Source of the DNA: CAWBRT01 sp963696525
GTDB lineage: Bacteria; Acidobacteriota; Terriglobia; Terriglobales; Acidobacteriaceae
Direction: 5' to 3'
Length of the DNA stretch: 64,000 nt
NCBI GenBank assembly: GCA_963696525.1
Contig: CAVOKO010000011.1
Span: forward strand, 62,001-126,000
In this document: positions 55,353 through 64,000 of the stretch, one piece after another
Position numbering within the stretch: the first letter of the stretch is position 1
How the letters are laid out: each line of letters opens with the position of its first letter
Program-made: the position numbers and the translations under genes
The notes under the pieces: model-generated
Databases searched by the model: none
What the model was told of the DNA's origin: nothing
The model's input: the letters and a program-made list of their open reading frames with translations, nothing else

Positions 55353-55631
55353 GCATTACTGCATTTGGCTGATTAAGGACTCCAAAGGGAAAGTAGAGTC
55401 CGGAGAGGCCAGGCAACTGCCGATGCCGGCAGGTGCTTGGCTGCACGCCATGGCTCCTCCAACCAGACTGTTACTGACCTCTTACGTGCCCTATTCGGCG
55501 GCGCCATTGGCGGCGAAAACCAGATCCAGATGAGTCACCGTTCAGCTTGCCTGGTGGCGCGTGCCTTTTGTTTTTGTCGGTGTGCAGCGCGGTCTAACGG
55601 TTCGGATGCGTCCTGAAATGGAAGGAACGAA

Positions 55632-58034
55632 ATGAAGCAAGAAGCCACCGTCAACCTCGTCGACGGCAAGTCGATCAGTTTTGAAACTGGAAAATTGGCC
55701 AAGCAGGCACACGGCTCCGTCGTGGTGCGCATCGGCGAGAACGTGGTGCTCGCCACCGCCTGCGCCAACGCACAACCGCGGCCCGGCGGGGGAGACTTTT
55801 TCCCGCTGACCGTCGATTACCGCGAATATACCTATGCCGGGGGCAGAATTCCCGGAGGTTTCATCAAGCGCGAAGGCCGCCCCAGTGAACGTGAAATCCT
55901 GGTCAGCCGCCAGATCGACCGTCCCATTCGCCCGTTGTTTCCCGAGAGCTTCCGTAATGAGACCCAGGTGATCGCGTTCGTACTGTCGGCGGATTCCGAC
56001 AACGATCCCGATGTTGCCGCCATCAATGGCGCATCCTGCGCGCTTGCGGTTTCCGATATTCCCTTCCATGGACCGGTCGGAGCCGTGCGCGTCGGGCTGT
56101 TGGACGATAAGTTCGTGGTCAATCCGACTTACAGCGAAATCCACGAGAGCAAGCTGAATTTGATGGTGGTTGGCACCGCCGAGGCGATCGTCATGATCGA
56201 GGCTGGGGCCAGCGAAATCCAGGAAGATCGCGTGGTTGACGCCATCGAGTTCGGGCACGGCGAGATCAAGAAGATCTGCGCCGTCATCTCCGAGCTGGCC
56301 GCAGCGCGCGGGCAAGCCGAAGCGGCCGGTCGCGCCGGTCGAGATCGACGAGCCTTATCTGGCGGCTCTGCGTGCCAAGATCGGCGAGCGCCTGGCGGAC
56401 GCTCTCGATACGCAGAAGCACCCAAAAATCGAGAGCTATCAGCAGGTCGATGCCCTGCTTGCGGAGTTGCTGGCGGCCATTCCGGAAGAGACCGACGCCG
56501 AACGGAGCAAGCTTTCTAAATACTTTGAGATTTTGCGCGAACGCATTTTCCGCGAACAGGTTACGCACGAAAAACGCCGTCCGGACGGACGCGCCTTCGA
56601 TCAGATTCGCGATATCTGGATCGAGGCCGGCGTACTTGCCGCGGACTCACGGATCGGCGATCTTTACGCGCGGCGAGACCCAGGCGCTGGTGACGACGAC
56701 GCTGGGCACCGGCGAAGACATGCAGCGGCTCGAACGCTTCGAAGGCGAAGCCAAGAAGCGCTTCATGCTGCACTACAATTTCCCGCCGTTTTCGGTGGGA
56801 GAGGTTTCGTTCCTGCGCGGCGCCGGCCGCCGCGAGATCGGCCACGGAGCGCTGGCCGAGCGTGCGCTGTTGGCCGTGCTGCCTTCCGAAGAGGATTTTC
56901 CGTACGCCATCCGCGTGGTCGCCGATATTCTCGAGTCGAACGGTTCGTCCTCGATGGCAACCGTTTGCGGCGGCTCGCTTAGCATGATGGATGCCGGCAT
57001 TCCGCTGCGTGCTCCCGTCGCCGGGGTCGCCATGGGGTTGGTGAAGGAGGGCGATGCAGTACGCCATTCTCACCGACATCGCAGGCGCCGAAGACCACTA
57101 TGGCGATATGGACTTCAAGGTCACCGGCACCTCTGATGGCATCACCGCGCTGCAGATGGATATCAAGATCCAGGGAATCACGCCCCAGATCATGCGCGAG
57201 GCGCTGCAGCAGGCCAAGCGCGGACGTCTGTTCATCCTCGACAAGATGAACGCGGTGCTCACCGAAGCGCGCACCAAGGTTTCCGAGTACGCGCCGCGCT
57301 TCTACACCCTGCAGATCCCGACCGACAAGATCCGCGACCTCATCGGCCCGGGCGGGAAGGTCATCCGCGGAATTGTCGAGGCCACCGGCGTCAAGATCGA
57401 CGTCGACGACTCCGGCAAGGTGCTGGTCTCTTCGAGCGATGGCTCAGCCGCTACCAGAGCACTGCAAATGATCGGCGAGATCACGGCAACGGCCGAGGTG
57501 GGCAAGACCTATCTCGGAAAGGTCTCGCGCCTGGCCGACTTCGGCGCTTTCGTGGAAATTTTTCCCGGCACCGACGGCTTGCTGCACATTTCTGAAGTTG
57601 CCGAGCATCGCATTAAGGATATCCGCGACGAATTGAAGGAAGGCGACCAGGTGCTGGTCAAGGTGCTGGCGGTCGAAGGCAATCGCATCCGCTTGTCGCG
57701 TAAAGCGATTTTGAAGGAACAGCGGGCGAAGATGGCACCCCAGACGACCGGCAGTGCCGAGGGCGTCGTCGAGGGCAGTGTCGAGTCCGCGGAACCCGCG
57801 GCAGTCGAGGCGGCCGGTACCGTCACCTTCGAAGGCGGACATGAAGAGGCCGATGAGGGCGGAGACGAGCCTAACTTCAACCGTGATAGTGTAGCTTCCC
57901 ATGCTCAACCCCGCGCCGGCGGTCCGGCTGGTGGACCCGCGGACCGGAATCGCCGGCGTCCACCGCGCCGTGGTGGCCGTCCGTCCGCCGGGAGGCGGCG
58001 GAGGCGGCGGCCGCTAGTTTTTTTGCGGCGGTAA
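55632..58034 (+). CDS. pnp: Polyribonucleotide nucleotidyltransferase (PNPase), frameshifted
   Basis: About 800 residues when three shifts are repaired. Frame one: ETGKLAKQAHGSVVVRIGEN, YAGGRIPGGFIKREGRPSE, SRQIDRPIRPLFP. Near 56315 it moves to PVAPVEIDEPYLAALRAKIG; near 56662 to TRGETQALVTTTLGTGEDMQ and SSSMATVCGGSLSMMDAGIP; near 57057 to TDIAGAEDHYGDMDFKVTGT. The KH domain (KIRDLIGPGGKVIRGI) and S1 domain (GKVSRLADFGAFVEIFPGTD) follow, then a Gly/Arg-rich tail. It degrades RNA 3' to 5' phosphorolytically in the degradosome. The shifts are probably sequence errors. Confidence 0.92.
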
Positions 58035-58048
58035 ATTAAGTTGTGAAA

Positions 58049-58080
58049 CAGCCACGGCGCAGACCGTGGCTGTTGTTTTT
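58049..58080 (+). terminator. Terminator after pnp
   Basis: CAGCCACGG pairs with CCGTGGCTG around CGCAGA, followed by TTGTTTTT. It lies about 15 bases after the pnp stop and between convergent pnp and murU-like genes. Confidence 0.88.
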
Positions 58081-58208
58081 GCGACGGGATTCAAAGGGCA
58101 GCGAAGAGCGGTTCCATGTATCATCGAACTTCAGGAAACTACTCCACGTTAACCAAAGGCGGGCGAACCTGGGGCACCAGCAAGAGTCGCGAGTTTCCGG
58201 ATATCGCT

Positions 58209-58963
58209 CTAGGAGGGTTTCAAGGTCAGTATTTCCTGAGCCGCTTGCCTTACGCTGTCCGGGGTGCCGAGATCGCGCCAATAATATTCATCGGCGTCGA
58301 AAGGCGACGATTTTTTCTCCGCGGGCGGCGAGCCGCAGATAGGAGCTGATGATGGAGAAAGCGCCTTCTTCCGTCATCATCGCCAAGCAGGCGGGGAGAA
58401 ATAACGTGGATGCCGGAAAAAGCCAGCGCCTGCACTCTGCCGGTGCGAAGATCGAACCAATTCAGGTTTTCCGATCGCGCCCGGATCGCCGGCCGCAAAG
58501 CTGAAGCTGCTCGTCGAAGAGCAGGTATCGGGAAGTCTCCCGGTCCTGCACCGCCAGGGTGGCGAGAGCCTGATGTCTCGGTGTGAAATTGCACCATGCG
58601 CCGGAGATCGATCGTGCTGATGACATCGACATTGTGCAGAATGAACGGCTCTTCAAGACGGTTGGAATCCTCGAGAAAAAACCAGGCGGCCTTCTTCAGG
58701 CCGCCGCCGGTGTCGAGCAAGACCTCCTCGCGAGAGACTTCAATGCGCATGCCGAAGTTATCGTTCGCCTTCAGATAATCGAGAATCATGTCGGCAAAGT
58801 GATGCACATTGATGATCACCTCGCGCACGCCGAAGGCGCGCAGGCGAGAGAGCGCGATCTCCAGCAGCGTGCGGCCGGCGACTTCCACCAGCGCCTTGGG
58901 GCGATCGTCGGTGAGCGGCCGCAAGCGCGTGCCGAGTCCGGCGGCCAGAATCATCGCTTTCAT
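58209..58963 (-). CDS. Sugar-1-phosphate nucleotidyltransferase (MurU-like), frameshifted
   Basis: The ATG at 58963 overlaps the upstream gene's stop (ATGA). The N-terminus AMILAAGLGTRLRPLTDDRPKAL is the nucleotide-binding signature of NDP-sugar pyrophosphorylases, followed by VEVAGRTLLEIAL and GGGLKKAAWFF. Later parts lie in other frames: LATLAVQDRETSRYLLFDEQ, GIHVISPRLL, GAFSIISSYLRLAARGEKIV, and the end WRDLGTPDSVRQAAQEIL stopping at 58209. Shifts are near 58570, 58495, 58398 and 58291. Coupling to an AmgK-like kinase argues for MurNAc-1-phosphate uridylyltransferase; other sugar-1-phosphates remain possible. Confidence 0.82.
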
Positions 58964-60393
58964 TTGCCCAGCTTCTCCAACTCAAGATGCCGCACCACCA
59001 CTTCCACCCCGTTCTCTGCCGCGCAAGTGTTTCGCCAATTGCTCCGCCAGATACACCGAGCGATGCTGGCCGCCGGTGCAGCCGAACGACACCATCAAGT
59101 TCTTGAAGCCGCGCCGCTGATAATTCGCTCACGCTGGCATCCACCAGCGACATGACGCTGGCCAGAAACTGATGCACGCTCTCCTGCTGATTGAGATATT
59201 CGATCACCGGCGCGTCTTTGCCGGTGAGCGGCTTGAAGCGCTCTTCGCGCCCGGGATTCGGCAGGCTGCGGGCATCGAAGACAAATCCGCCGCCATGCCC
59301 GGTCTCGTCTTTCGGCAAGCCCGCGGTGAAATGAAAAACTGAAAATCCGCACCGTCAGATTTCCCGCTTCGGAAGCCAGGCCCTGCAGTTTCTCCGAGGC
59401 CAGCCATGCTCTTGAACGCGTCCATCAGCGCCGGCAGCGCGATGGGCAACTCGACGTTGTGCAGCAGCCAGCGCAGGTTCTTCAGCGCATACGGCACGCT
59501 TTGCAGAAAATGGGCCTTGCGCTCATAAAATCCGCGAAAGCCATAAGCGCCCAGCGCCTGCATGATGCGGACATAAACATAGGCATAGTAGTGCTGCATG
59601 AACGCTTCGCGCTCAAGCTCGATGAAACCGGCAAGCCAGTCGAGATAGTGATCGAGCAATTGCTGGCGCAACTCCGGCGGCAGATCGGCCTTGGCATCGT
59701 ATAGAAGAGAAGCGATGTCATATTGCAGCGCGCCTTTGCGTCCGCCTTGATAATCCAGGAAAAATGGCTGGCCATCGCGCAGCATGACGTTGCGCGACTG
59801 AAAATCCCGATAGAGAAAATAATCGCGGTCGGCGCCCAACAGGAACTTCGTCAAGCGGCCGAAATCGTCTTCCAGCGCCTGTTCGTTGAAGGGGATGCCG
59901 GCCAGCCGCAGAAAATAATATTTGAAATAATTCAGATCCCAGGCGATGGACTGGCGATCGAAGCTGGCGCGCGGATAGCAGACCTTGTAATTCAGATCGC
60001 GGCCGGCCTCGACCTGAAAGCGCGGCAGCACGGCCACCACTTTGCGATATGCTTCGACCGCCTCGGGAGCAATCTTCTCGCCGCTGCGATGCTGCGAGAG
60101 AAACTCAAAGAGCGTGGTGTCGCCCAAGATCTTCTTCGAGATAAGCGCCCTGGCTCAAATCTTCGGCATAAATTTCCGGCACCGGCAGGCCGTGCCGGCG
60201 AAAATGCCTGGAAAATTCGAGGAAAGCGACATTCTCTTCGCGCACGTCATAGAGAACGCCAATCGCGCTGAGTTTTTCGCTGGCAAGCCGGATGATCTTG
60301 CGCCCCGAAGCCGCCGAGCTGGCCCTGCAGCGGCTGCACCCGCTCGACCGGTGAGTGGAAATGCTGCTCAAATAGTTTCTTGAGAACGTCCAT
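58960..60393 (-). CDS. AmgK-like sugar kinase fused to RapZ C-terminal domain, frameshifted
   Basis: From the ATG at 60393, the N-terminal part reads MDVLKKLFEQHFHSPVERV, then GRKIIRLASEKLSAIGVLYD and FLEFSRHFRRHGLPVPEIYA, the aminoglycoside-phosphotransferase fold. The kinase core has FLYRDFQSRNVMLRDGQPFF (catalytic RDFxxxN) and FLDYQGGRKGALQYDIASLLYD. It runs directly into LTVRIFSFSFHRG, KDETGHGGGFVFDARSLPNP and VSFGCTGGQHRSVYLAEQLA, the RapZ C-terminal domain, which in E. coli binds glucosamine-6-phosphate. The RapZ N-terminal P-loop domain is absent. At least five shifts (near 60330, 60125, 59390, 59320, 59112) interrupt it. It overlaps murU by four bases. Confidence 0.8.
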
Positions 60394-60795
60394 GAATATG
60401 ATTTCCAGCCATTCAGTTTTGACGTAAGTTGGGCTTGGCGTCGCCAGCCACCACCAAGATAGCATCGAACGCGCGATCCCAAAATGGTGAGGCGGATGCT
60501 AGGCAGGCTGGTGAAAGCGGGAATCATGGAAGCAATGTCATCCTTTCTGAAGGGCCGCGCCGGTTTTGCGCGACCGCTAAGGCATCTGTTTTACTTTCGA
60601 CGCCGCCGAAACCAGCAGATCCATCGCTTCGCTCAAAGGGATAGAGACCCTCAGAAGTAGAAGTTTTTTCGGCAGCCAGATGGTCGAGTGGAACGGCCAT
60701 GAGGAACGGGAGCCGCGAGCTGTATCTCTCGGGTCCGGCGCGGCTGGGCTGTTGCGGCGAGTTTTTCGTTAAGTTTTCATTTAACATTAAGGTCC
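60394..60795. other. Divergent region between kinase-RapZ and LdcA genes
   Basis: About 400 bases. It includes repeat-like segments (gtcatcctttctgaag near 60537 and catcgcttcgctcaaagg near 60622) related to the dispersed family. It must hold both divergent promoters. No gene or known RNA element was recognised. Confidence 0.4.
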
Positions 60796-61772
60796 ATGAT
60801 CAGCGGAGCAGCACAATCCAGCGGTAAAACCTGCGGCACTCCATGCTGGCGATACCATCGGCATCGTCGCGCCTTCGAGTGCGGTCGAGCGAGATGCGAT
60901 CGAGGCCGGTTGCCAGCGTCTGCGCGAACTCGGTTACAAGCCTTTTTACCTGCCATCCATCTTCGACCAGGACCTTTACTTCGCGGGCACGGTGGAGCGG
61001 CGCGTTGCACGAATTGCATGAGATGTTCGCGCGTCCGGAAGTTCGCGCGGTTCTGTGCGCCCGCGGCGGTTACGGCTGCAACTATCTGCTGCCACACCTT
61101 GACGCCGATTTGATCCGCGCCAATCCCAAGATTTTCGTCGGCTACAGCGACGCCACATGGTTGCTGGCGTGGCTGATCGGATCTTGGGCAGGTGGTGTTT
61201 CACGGCCCAATGGCGGCGAGGGGCTTCGCACAGGAAGACGGCGTTCATCTCGATTCCTGGCGCGCTGCGGTCTGCGGAGAGCCGTGCTCGCTCGAGTTCG
61301 GCCCGGACTCATCGGTCAAGCCACTGGTCGCGGGCGGGGCCAGCGGAGTGCTCTGCGGCGGATGCCTTTCGATTCTGGCTGCGTCGCTCGGCACGCCTTA
61401 CGAGTTGGAGACTGAAGGCCGCATCCTGTTTCTGGAAGACGTGTCGGCCAAGCCTTACCAGATCGACCGCATGCTGATGCAGTTGAAATTTGCCGGCAAA
61501 CTCGACGGCGTCCGAGGCATCGTCTTCGGGGAGATGCTCGATTGCGTGCAACCCGGCGGCCAGCAGTACTCGCTGCAGGAGATCGTCGCGCGCATTGTGC
61601 GCAGCCTCGGCGTTCCCGTCGTCTACGGAGTTCCTTCCGGCCACGTGGAGCGCGACAACGTTACCCTGCCCTTCGGGGTCAACGTCGAATTAAGTGGTCA
61701 CCGCTTCATCCGTGCAGCTGCACATCGACGCGGCCGACAACCCATTCCGCCGGACAAGCTCAGGGACGATGA
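60796..61772 (+). CDS. LD-carboxypeptidase (S66/LdcA family), frameshifted
   Basis: The ATG at 60796 is followed after an early shift (near 60815) by LHAGDTIGIVAPSSAVERDA. Then come CARGGYGCNYLLPHL, the catalytic Ser in IFVGYSDATWLLAWL, GPMAARGFAQEDGVHLDSW, GASGVLCGGCLSILAASLG, LFLEDVSAKPYQIDRML with acidic residues, and the catalytic His in YGVPSGHVERDNVTLPFG. Shifts lie near 60815, 61010, 61185 and 61700. It removes the terminal D-Ala from recycled murein tetrapeptides in the cytoplasm. Its stop (TGA at 61770-61772) overlaps the mpl start as ATGA. Confidence 0.85.
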
Positions 61773-63224
61773 AACCGCGCCATATCCATCTGATCGGAAT
61801 CTGCGGCACGGCCATGGCGTCGCTGGCCGGCATGCTGAAGCAGCGCGGCTTTCTCATTACCGGCTCCGATGTGGCGGCTTATCCGCCGATGTCGGACTTG
61901 CTGGCCGGCATTGGGATTGCGGTCTCGCAGCCGTTTGCGGAGGCGAACTTGAGTCCGCGTCCCGATCTGGTGGTGATCGGCAACGCCCTCTCGCGCGGCA
62001 ACGTCGAAGTCGAATACGTTCTCGATCAGCGGCTGCCGTTCACTTCCATGGCCGCCCTGGTGCATGAAGAGTTTCTGTGCGGCAGGGAGGTGCTGACGGT
62101 CGCGGGCACGCACGGCAAGACGACCACGACATCGATGCTGGCGTGGATATTCCACGTCGCTGGACGCGAGCCATCGTTTCTCATCGGCGGAATCGCCGAG
62201 AACTTCGGCTCCAGCTTCGCCGTGAGCGAGGGCCGCGAGTTCATCCTCGAAGGCGATGAATACGACACCGCGTTCTTCGACAAAGGCCCGAAGTTCATGC
62301 ATTACTTCCCCGATGGCGTGATCCTGACCTCGGTCGAGTTCGACCACGCCGATATTTACCGCGGCCTTGACGAAGTGAAGACAGCGTTCAAGCGACTGGT
62401 GAACCTGGTTCCCGCCGGGGCCGCGTAGTTGCCTGGGATGAGCAAGGCAGCGCCGGCGGCTTGGATCAGGGAAGCGTCGCCGGCAGCGTCAGCGAGTGCG
62501 TCAGCCGCGCATTTTGTACGGTTGAGCGCTATGGCTTCGCCGAGGATTCCGCCTGGCGCATTCGCGACGTGCGTTACGAGCCGCGATCGCACCACCTGGC
62601 GCGTGGAGCGCCACGGCCAGCCATGGGCCGAGTTCGAGTTCGCGCTGGCGGGGGAATACAACGTCTTGAACGCCACCGCCGCCGCCGCTCTTGCCGCCGG
62701 CTACGGCATCGATAGCGCAACCATTGGCGATGCCCTGCGCAGCTTCCGCAGCGTGAAGCGGCGCCTGGAAGTGAAAGCCGAGATTGACGGGATTACGGTG
62801 ATTGACGACTTCGCCCATCACCCGACCGCAATTGCCGTCACGCTGCAGGCGCTGCGGACGCGATTTGCCGGATGCCGCCTGTGGGCCATTCTCGAACCGC
62901 GTTCCAACAGCTTGCGGCGAAATGTTTTTCAGCAGGAACTGGTCGAAAGCCTGGCGAACGCCGACGAGGTCGTAATGGCCTCGGTTTACTTCAAGCCGAA
63001 CGACGCGCTTGCGCCCGGAGCAGCGTCTCGACGTTAATGCCGTGGTCGCCGAACTTGAGCGCCACGGACGACGGGCGCGGCAATTCGCCGATGCCGATGC
63101 CATTGTCGCCGGCATTGCCGGCGAGCTGCGCGGCGGAGACGTGGTCGCCATTCTCTCCAACGGCGGTTTCGGCGGAATCTACGAAAAATTGCCGGCACGT
63201 CTGCGCCAGTTGCAGTCCCGCTGA
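61769..63224 (+). CDS. mpl: UDP-N-acetylmuramate:L-alanyl-gamma-D-glutamyl-meso-diaminopimelate ligase Mpl, frameshifted
   Basis: The N-terminus HIHLIGICGTAMASLAGMLK distinguishes Mpl from MurC (the CGTAM motif). The Mur-ligase ATP site is VAGTHGKTTTTSMLAW, followed by SFLIGGIAENFGSSF and FILEGDEYDTAFFDKGPKF. The last third continues in other frames with EFALAGEYNVLNATAAAALA, DGITVIDDFAHHPTAIAVTL and VAILSNGGFGGIYEKLPARL. Shifts lie near 62428, 62580 and 63020. It attaches recycled tripeptide to UDP-MurNAc. With LdcA it covers the peptide branch of peptidoglycan recycling, while AmgK/MurU on the other strand cover the sugar branch. Confidence 0.9.
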
Positions 63225-63267
63225 GGGGGCGAATCTGGACACCATCGCTCGTCTGATTTCGAATCGG

Positions 63268-63765
63268 TTACGCGGCCGACTTCGAATTCGCGCGCGGCGG
63301 GGTCGGCTGATCTGGCCGCATCCCGAGGGTGCGCAGGGTGCGCAGGATCAGGTCGCGTTCTTTTTCGAAGTTGGCTTTCTCTGGCAGTTTTTGCGTGGTG
63401 AGATAGCTTCGTGCCCGCGTAACCAGTTCGTAGCGGTCGGGATCGGCGAGCGCTCGGCTGCCTCTCGTGTAGACCGGCGAACAGCCATCGCAGCTGTTGG
63501 GATCCCAATCCTGCTTGCGCGCATGACAGGCGGAACATGCCAGCAGGCAGTTCCAGCCCACGTCTGCAAGCTCGGGATACCTCACGATGGGCAGCAGATG
63601 ATCGATGCTGGAGCCGAACGACACGGTGTCACGGCACGAGAGCATGTCTTTGCCGCAGTAAGTGCATCGGCATCCGTCCCGCAGCCATATCGCCAAGGTC
63701 CGAGGGTCCCACTGCTTCATGAATTCCTTGTGCACCAAGTCTTCCGCGATGTGTAGGTAGTCCAT
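63268..63765 (-). CDS. HNH endonuclease family protein
   Basis: About 165 residues from the ATG at 63765 (GGGAAGG upstream). The core is a zinc-finger HNH motif: CTYCGKDMLS, IDHLLPIVRYPELADVGWNCLLAC, and CSACHARKQ, giving four zinc Cys plus the His-Asn-His-type catalytic triad. A flanking N-terminal DYLHIAEDLVHKEFMKQWDP segment is atypical. It is a stand-alone nuclease-like protein without recognisable restriction or phage partners. Its start lies next to GGGGACCCC at 63806-63814. Confidence 0.88.
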   Translation of the reverse strand: MDYLHIAEDLVHKEFMKQWDPRTLAIWLRDGCRCTYCGKDMLSCRDTVSFGSSIDHLLPIVRYPELADVGWNCLLACSACHARKQDWDPNSCDGCSPVYTRGSRALADPDRYELVTRARSYLTTQKLPEKANFEKERDLILRTLRTLGMRPDQPTPPRANSKSAA

Positions 63766-64000
63766 TGGCCTTCCCTCGCCGCCCACCCCGCGAAGATAAC
63801 TTCGTGGGGACCCCGAAGCCGCTGCGGTCACCCGCATTCATAGCTTACCTCTAAACTTACTTCTAAACTACGGCAGCGCGGACTAAGTTTTCCTGACCTG
63901 CGGGAATCTTCCCTAAGCCGCTGATACGCTGGTGTTTATCTGAAGCAAAGCACCGGCACGGCAAGTTCCTGCCGGGTTGTCTTGCGCCCATTGTTATGGT

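Noticed and set aside
56360..57130. Separate genes within pnp on either strand.
   Set aside because: The plus-strand pieces are consecutive parts of PNPase in different frames; minus-strand frames are GC-driven shadows.
58950..59410. An independent RapZ gene between kinase and murU.
   Set aside because: There is no intergenic space or ribosome site before the RapZ domain and the P-loop domain is missing; the kinase frame runs into it after frameshift repair.
63268..63765. A restriction or phage-defence system around the HNH endonuclease.
   Set aside because: No methyltransferase, helicase or other defence partner is present in the remaining sequence; the window ends 235 bases later.
1..64000. 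CRISPR arrays, tRNA or rRNA genes.
   Set aside because: No regularly spaced direct repeats, and no convincing T-arm/anticodon or rRNA core sequence was seen on either strand by eye; a dedicated scan was not possible.

Overview
The window looks like about 64 kb of a high-GC bacterial chromosome, most likely from the Acidobacteriota (Terriglobia-like). That placement is inferred from gene content: a tandem DUF507 pair, a TonB-like protein followed by an unusual M48 protease, a CydA-like protein fused to diheme cytochrome c, an argR-first arginine operon with a short N-acetylglutamate-synthase-type GNAT, and many 'cttcgctccgctcaggatgaca'-type intergenic repeats. I saw no tRNA, rRNA, CRISPR array, phage module or transposase gene.

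Layout. 1-0.9 kb: the 5' part of an alkaline-phosphatase/phosphodiesterase family gene running off the left edge. 1.2-12.7 kb: a redox-catabolism island (LysR regulator, MFS transporter, aldehyde dehydrogenase, iron-type alcohol dehydrogenase, beta-hydroxyacid dehydrogenase, metallo-beta-lactamase-fold hydrolase, zinc alcohol dehydrogenase, tungsten-type aldehyde:ferredoxin oxidoreductase, quinone-oxidoreductase-like enzyme). Its central genes look more AT-rich than the rest, suggesting acquisition; the substrate is unknown. 13-34.5 kb: housekeeping and envelope genes (two cold-shock proteins, PolX, a redoxin next to a DsbD-N domain protein, an MbfA-like iron exporter, RecJ, DUF507 pair, QueG, PilZ, YihY, solo B3/4, FtsK, YjbQ, TonB, M48 protease). 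35-44.8 kb: a PBP4-type carboxypeptidase and a complete argR-C-B-D-F-H-GNAT-J operon behind a promoter whose -10 element lies inside a near-consensus ARG box. 45-50 kb: CydA-like/diheme-c respiratory pair, a ferredoxin and an LpxL-type acyltransferase. 50-54.8 kb: nucleotide-sugar dehydrogenase plus epimerase, a small Cys-rich protein, a MITE-like element and an HpaI-type aldolase. 55-58 kb: rpsO-pnp. 58.2-63.2 kb: a peptidoglycan-recycling locus, with MurU-like and AmgK-RapZ fusion genes on the minus strand and LdcA and Mpl on the plus strand. 63.3-63.8 kb: an HNH endonuclease.

Quality caution: genes up to about 34.5 kb read through intact, but from 35 kb onward twelve conserved genes (dacB, argJ, the GNAT, argH, argF, argD, the epimerase, pnp, murU, amgK-rapZ, ldcA, mpl) are each broken by one or more single-base-type frameshifts with the protein continuing in another frame. 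This looks like consensus indel error rather than gene decay, so I annotate the full spans as single genes.

Most interesting: the AmgK-like sugar kinase apparently fused to the RapZ C-terminal sensor domain, overlapping murU and divergent from ldcA-mpl. This may be a self-sensing cell-wall recycling module. The low-GC redox island, the ARG-box promoter, the domain shared by a secreted protein and the M48 protease, and the MITE-like element follow.
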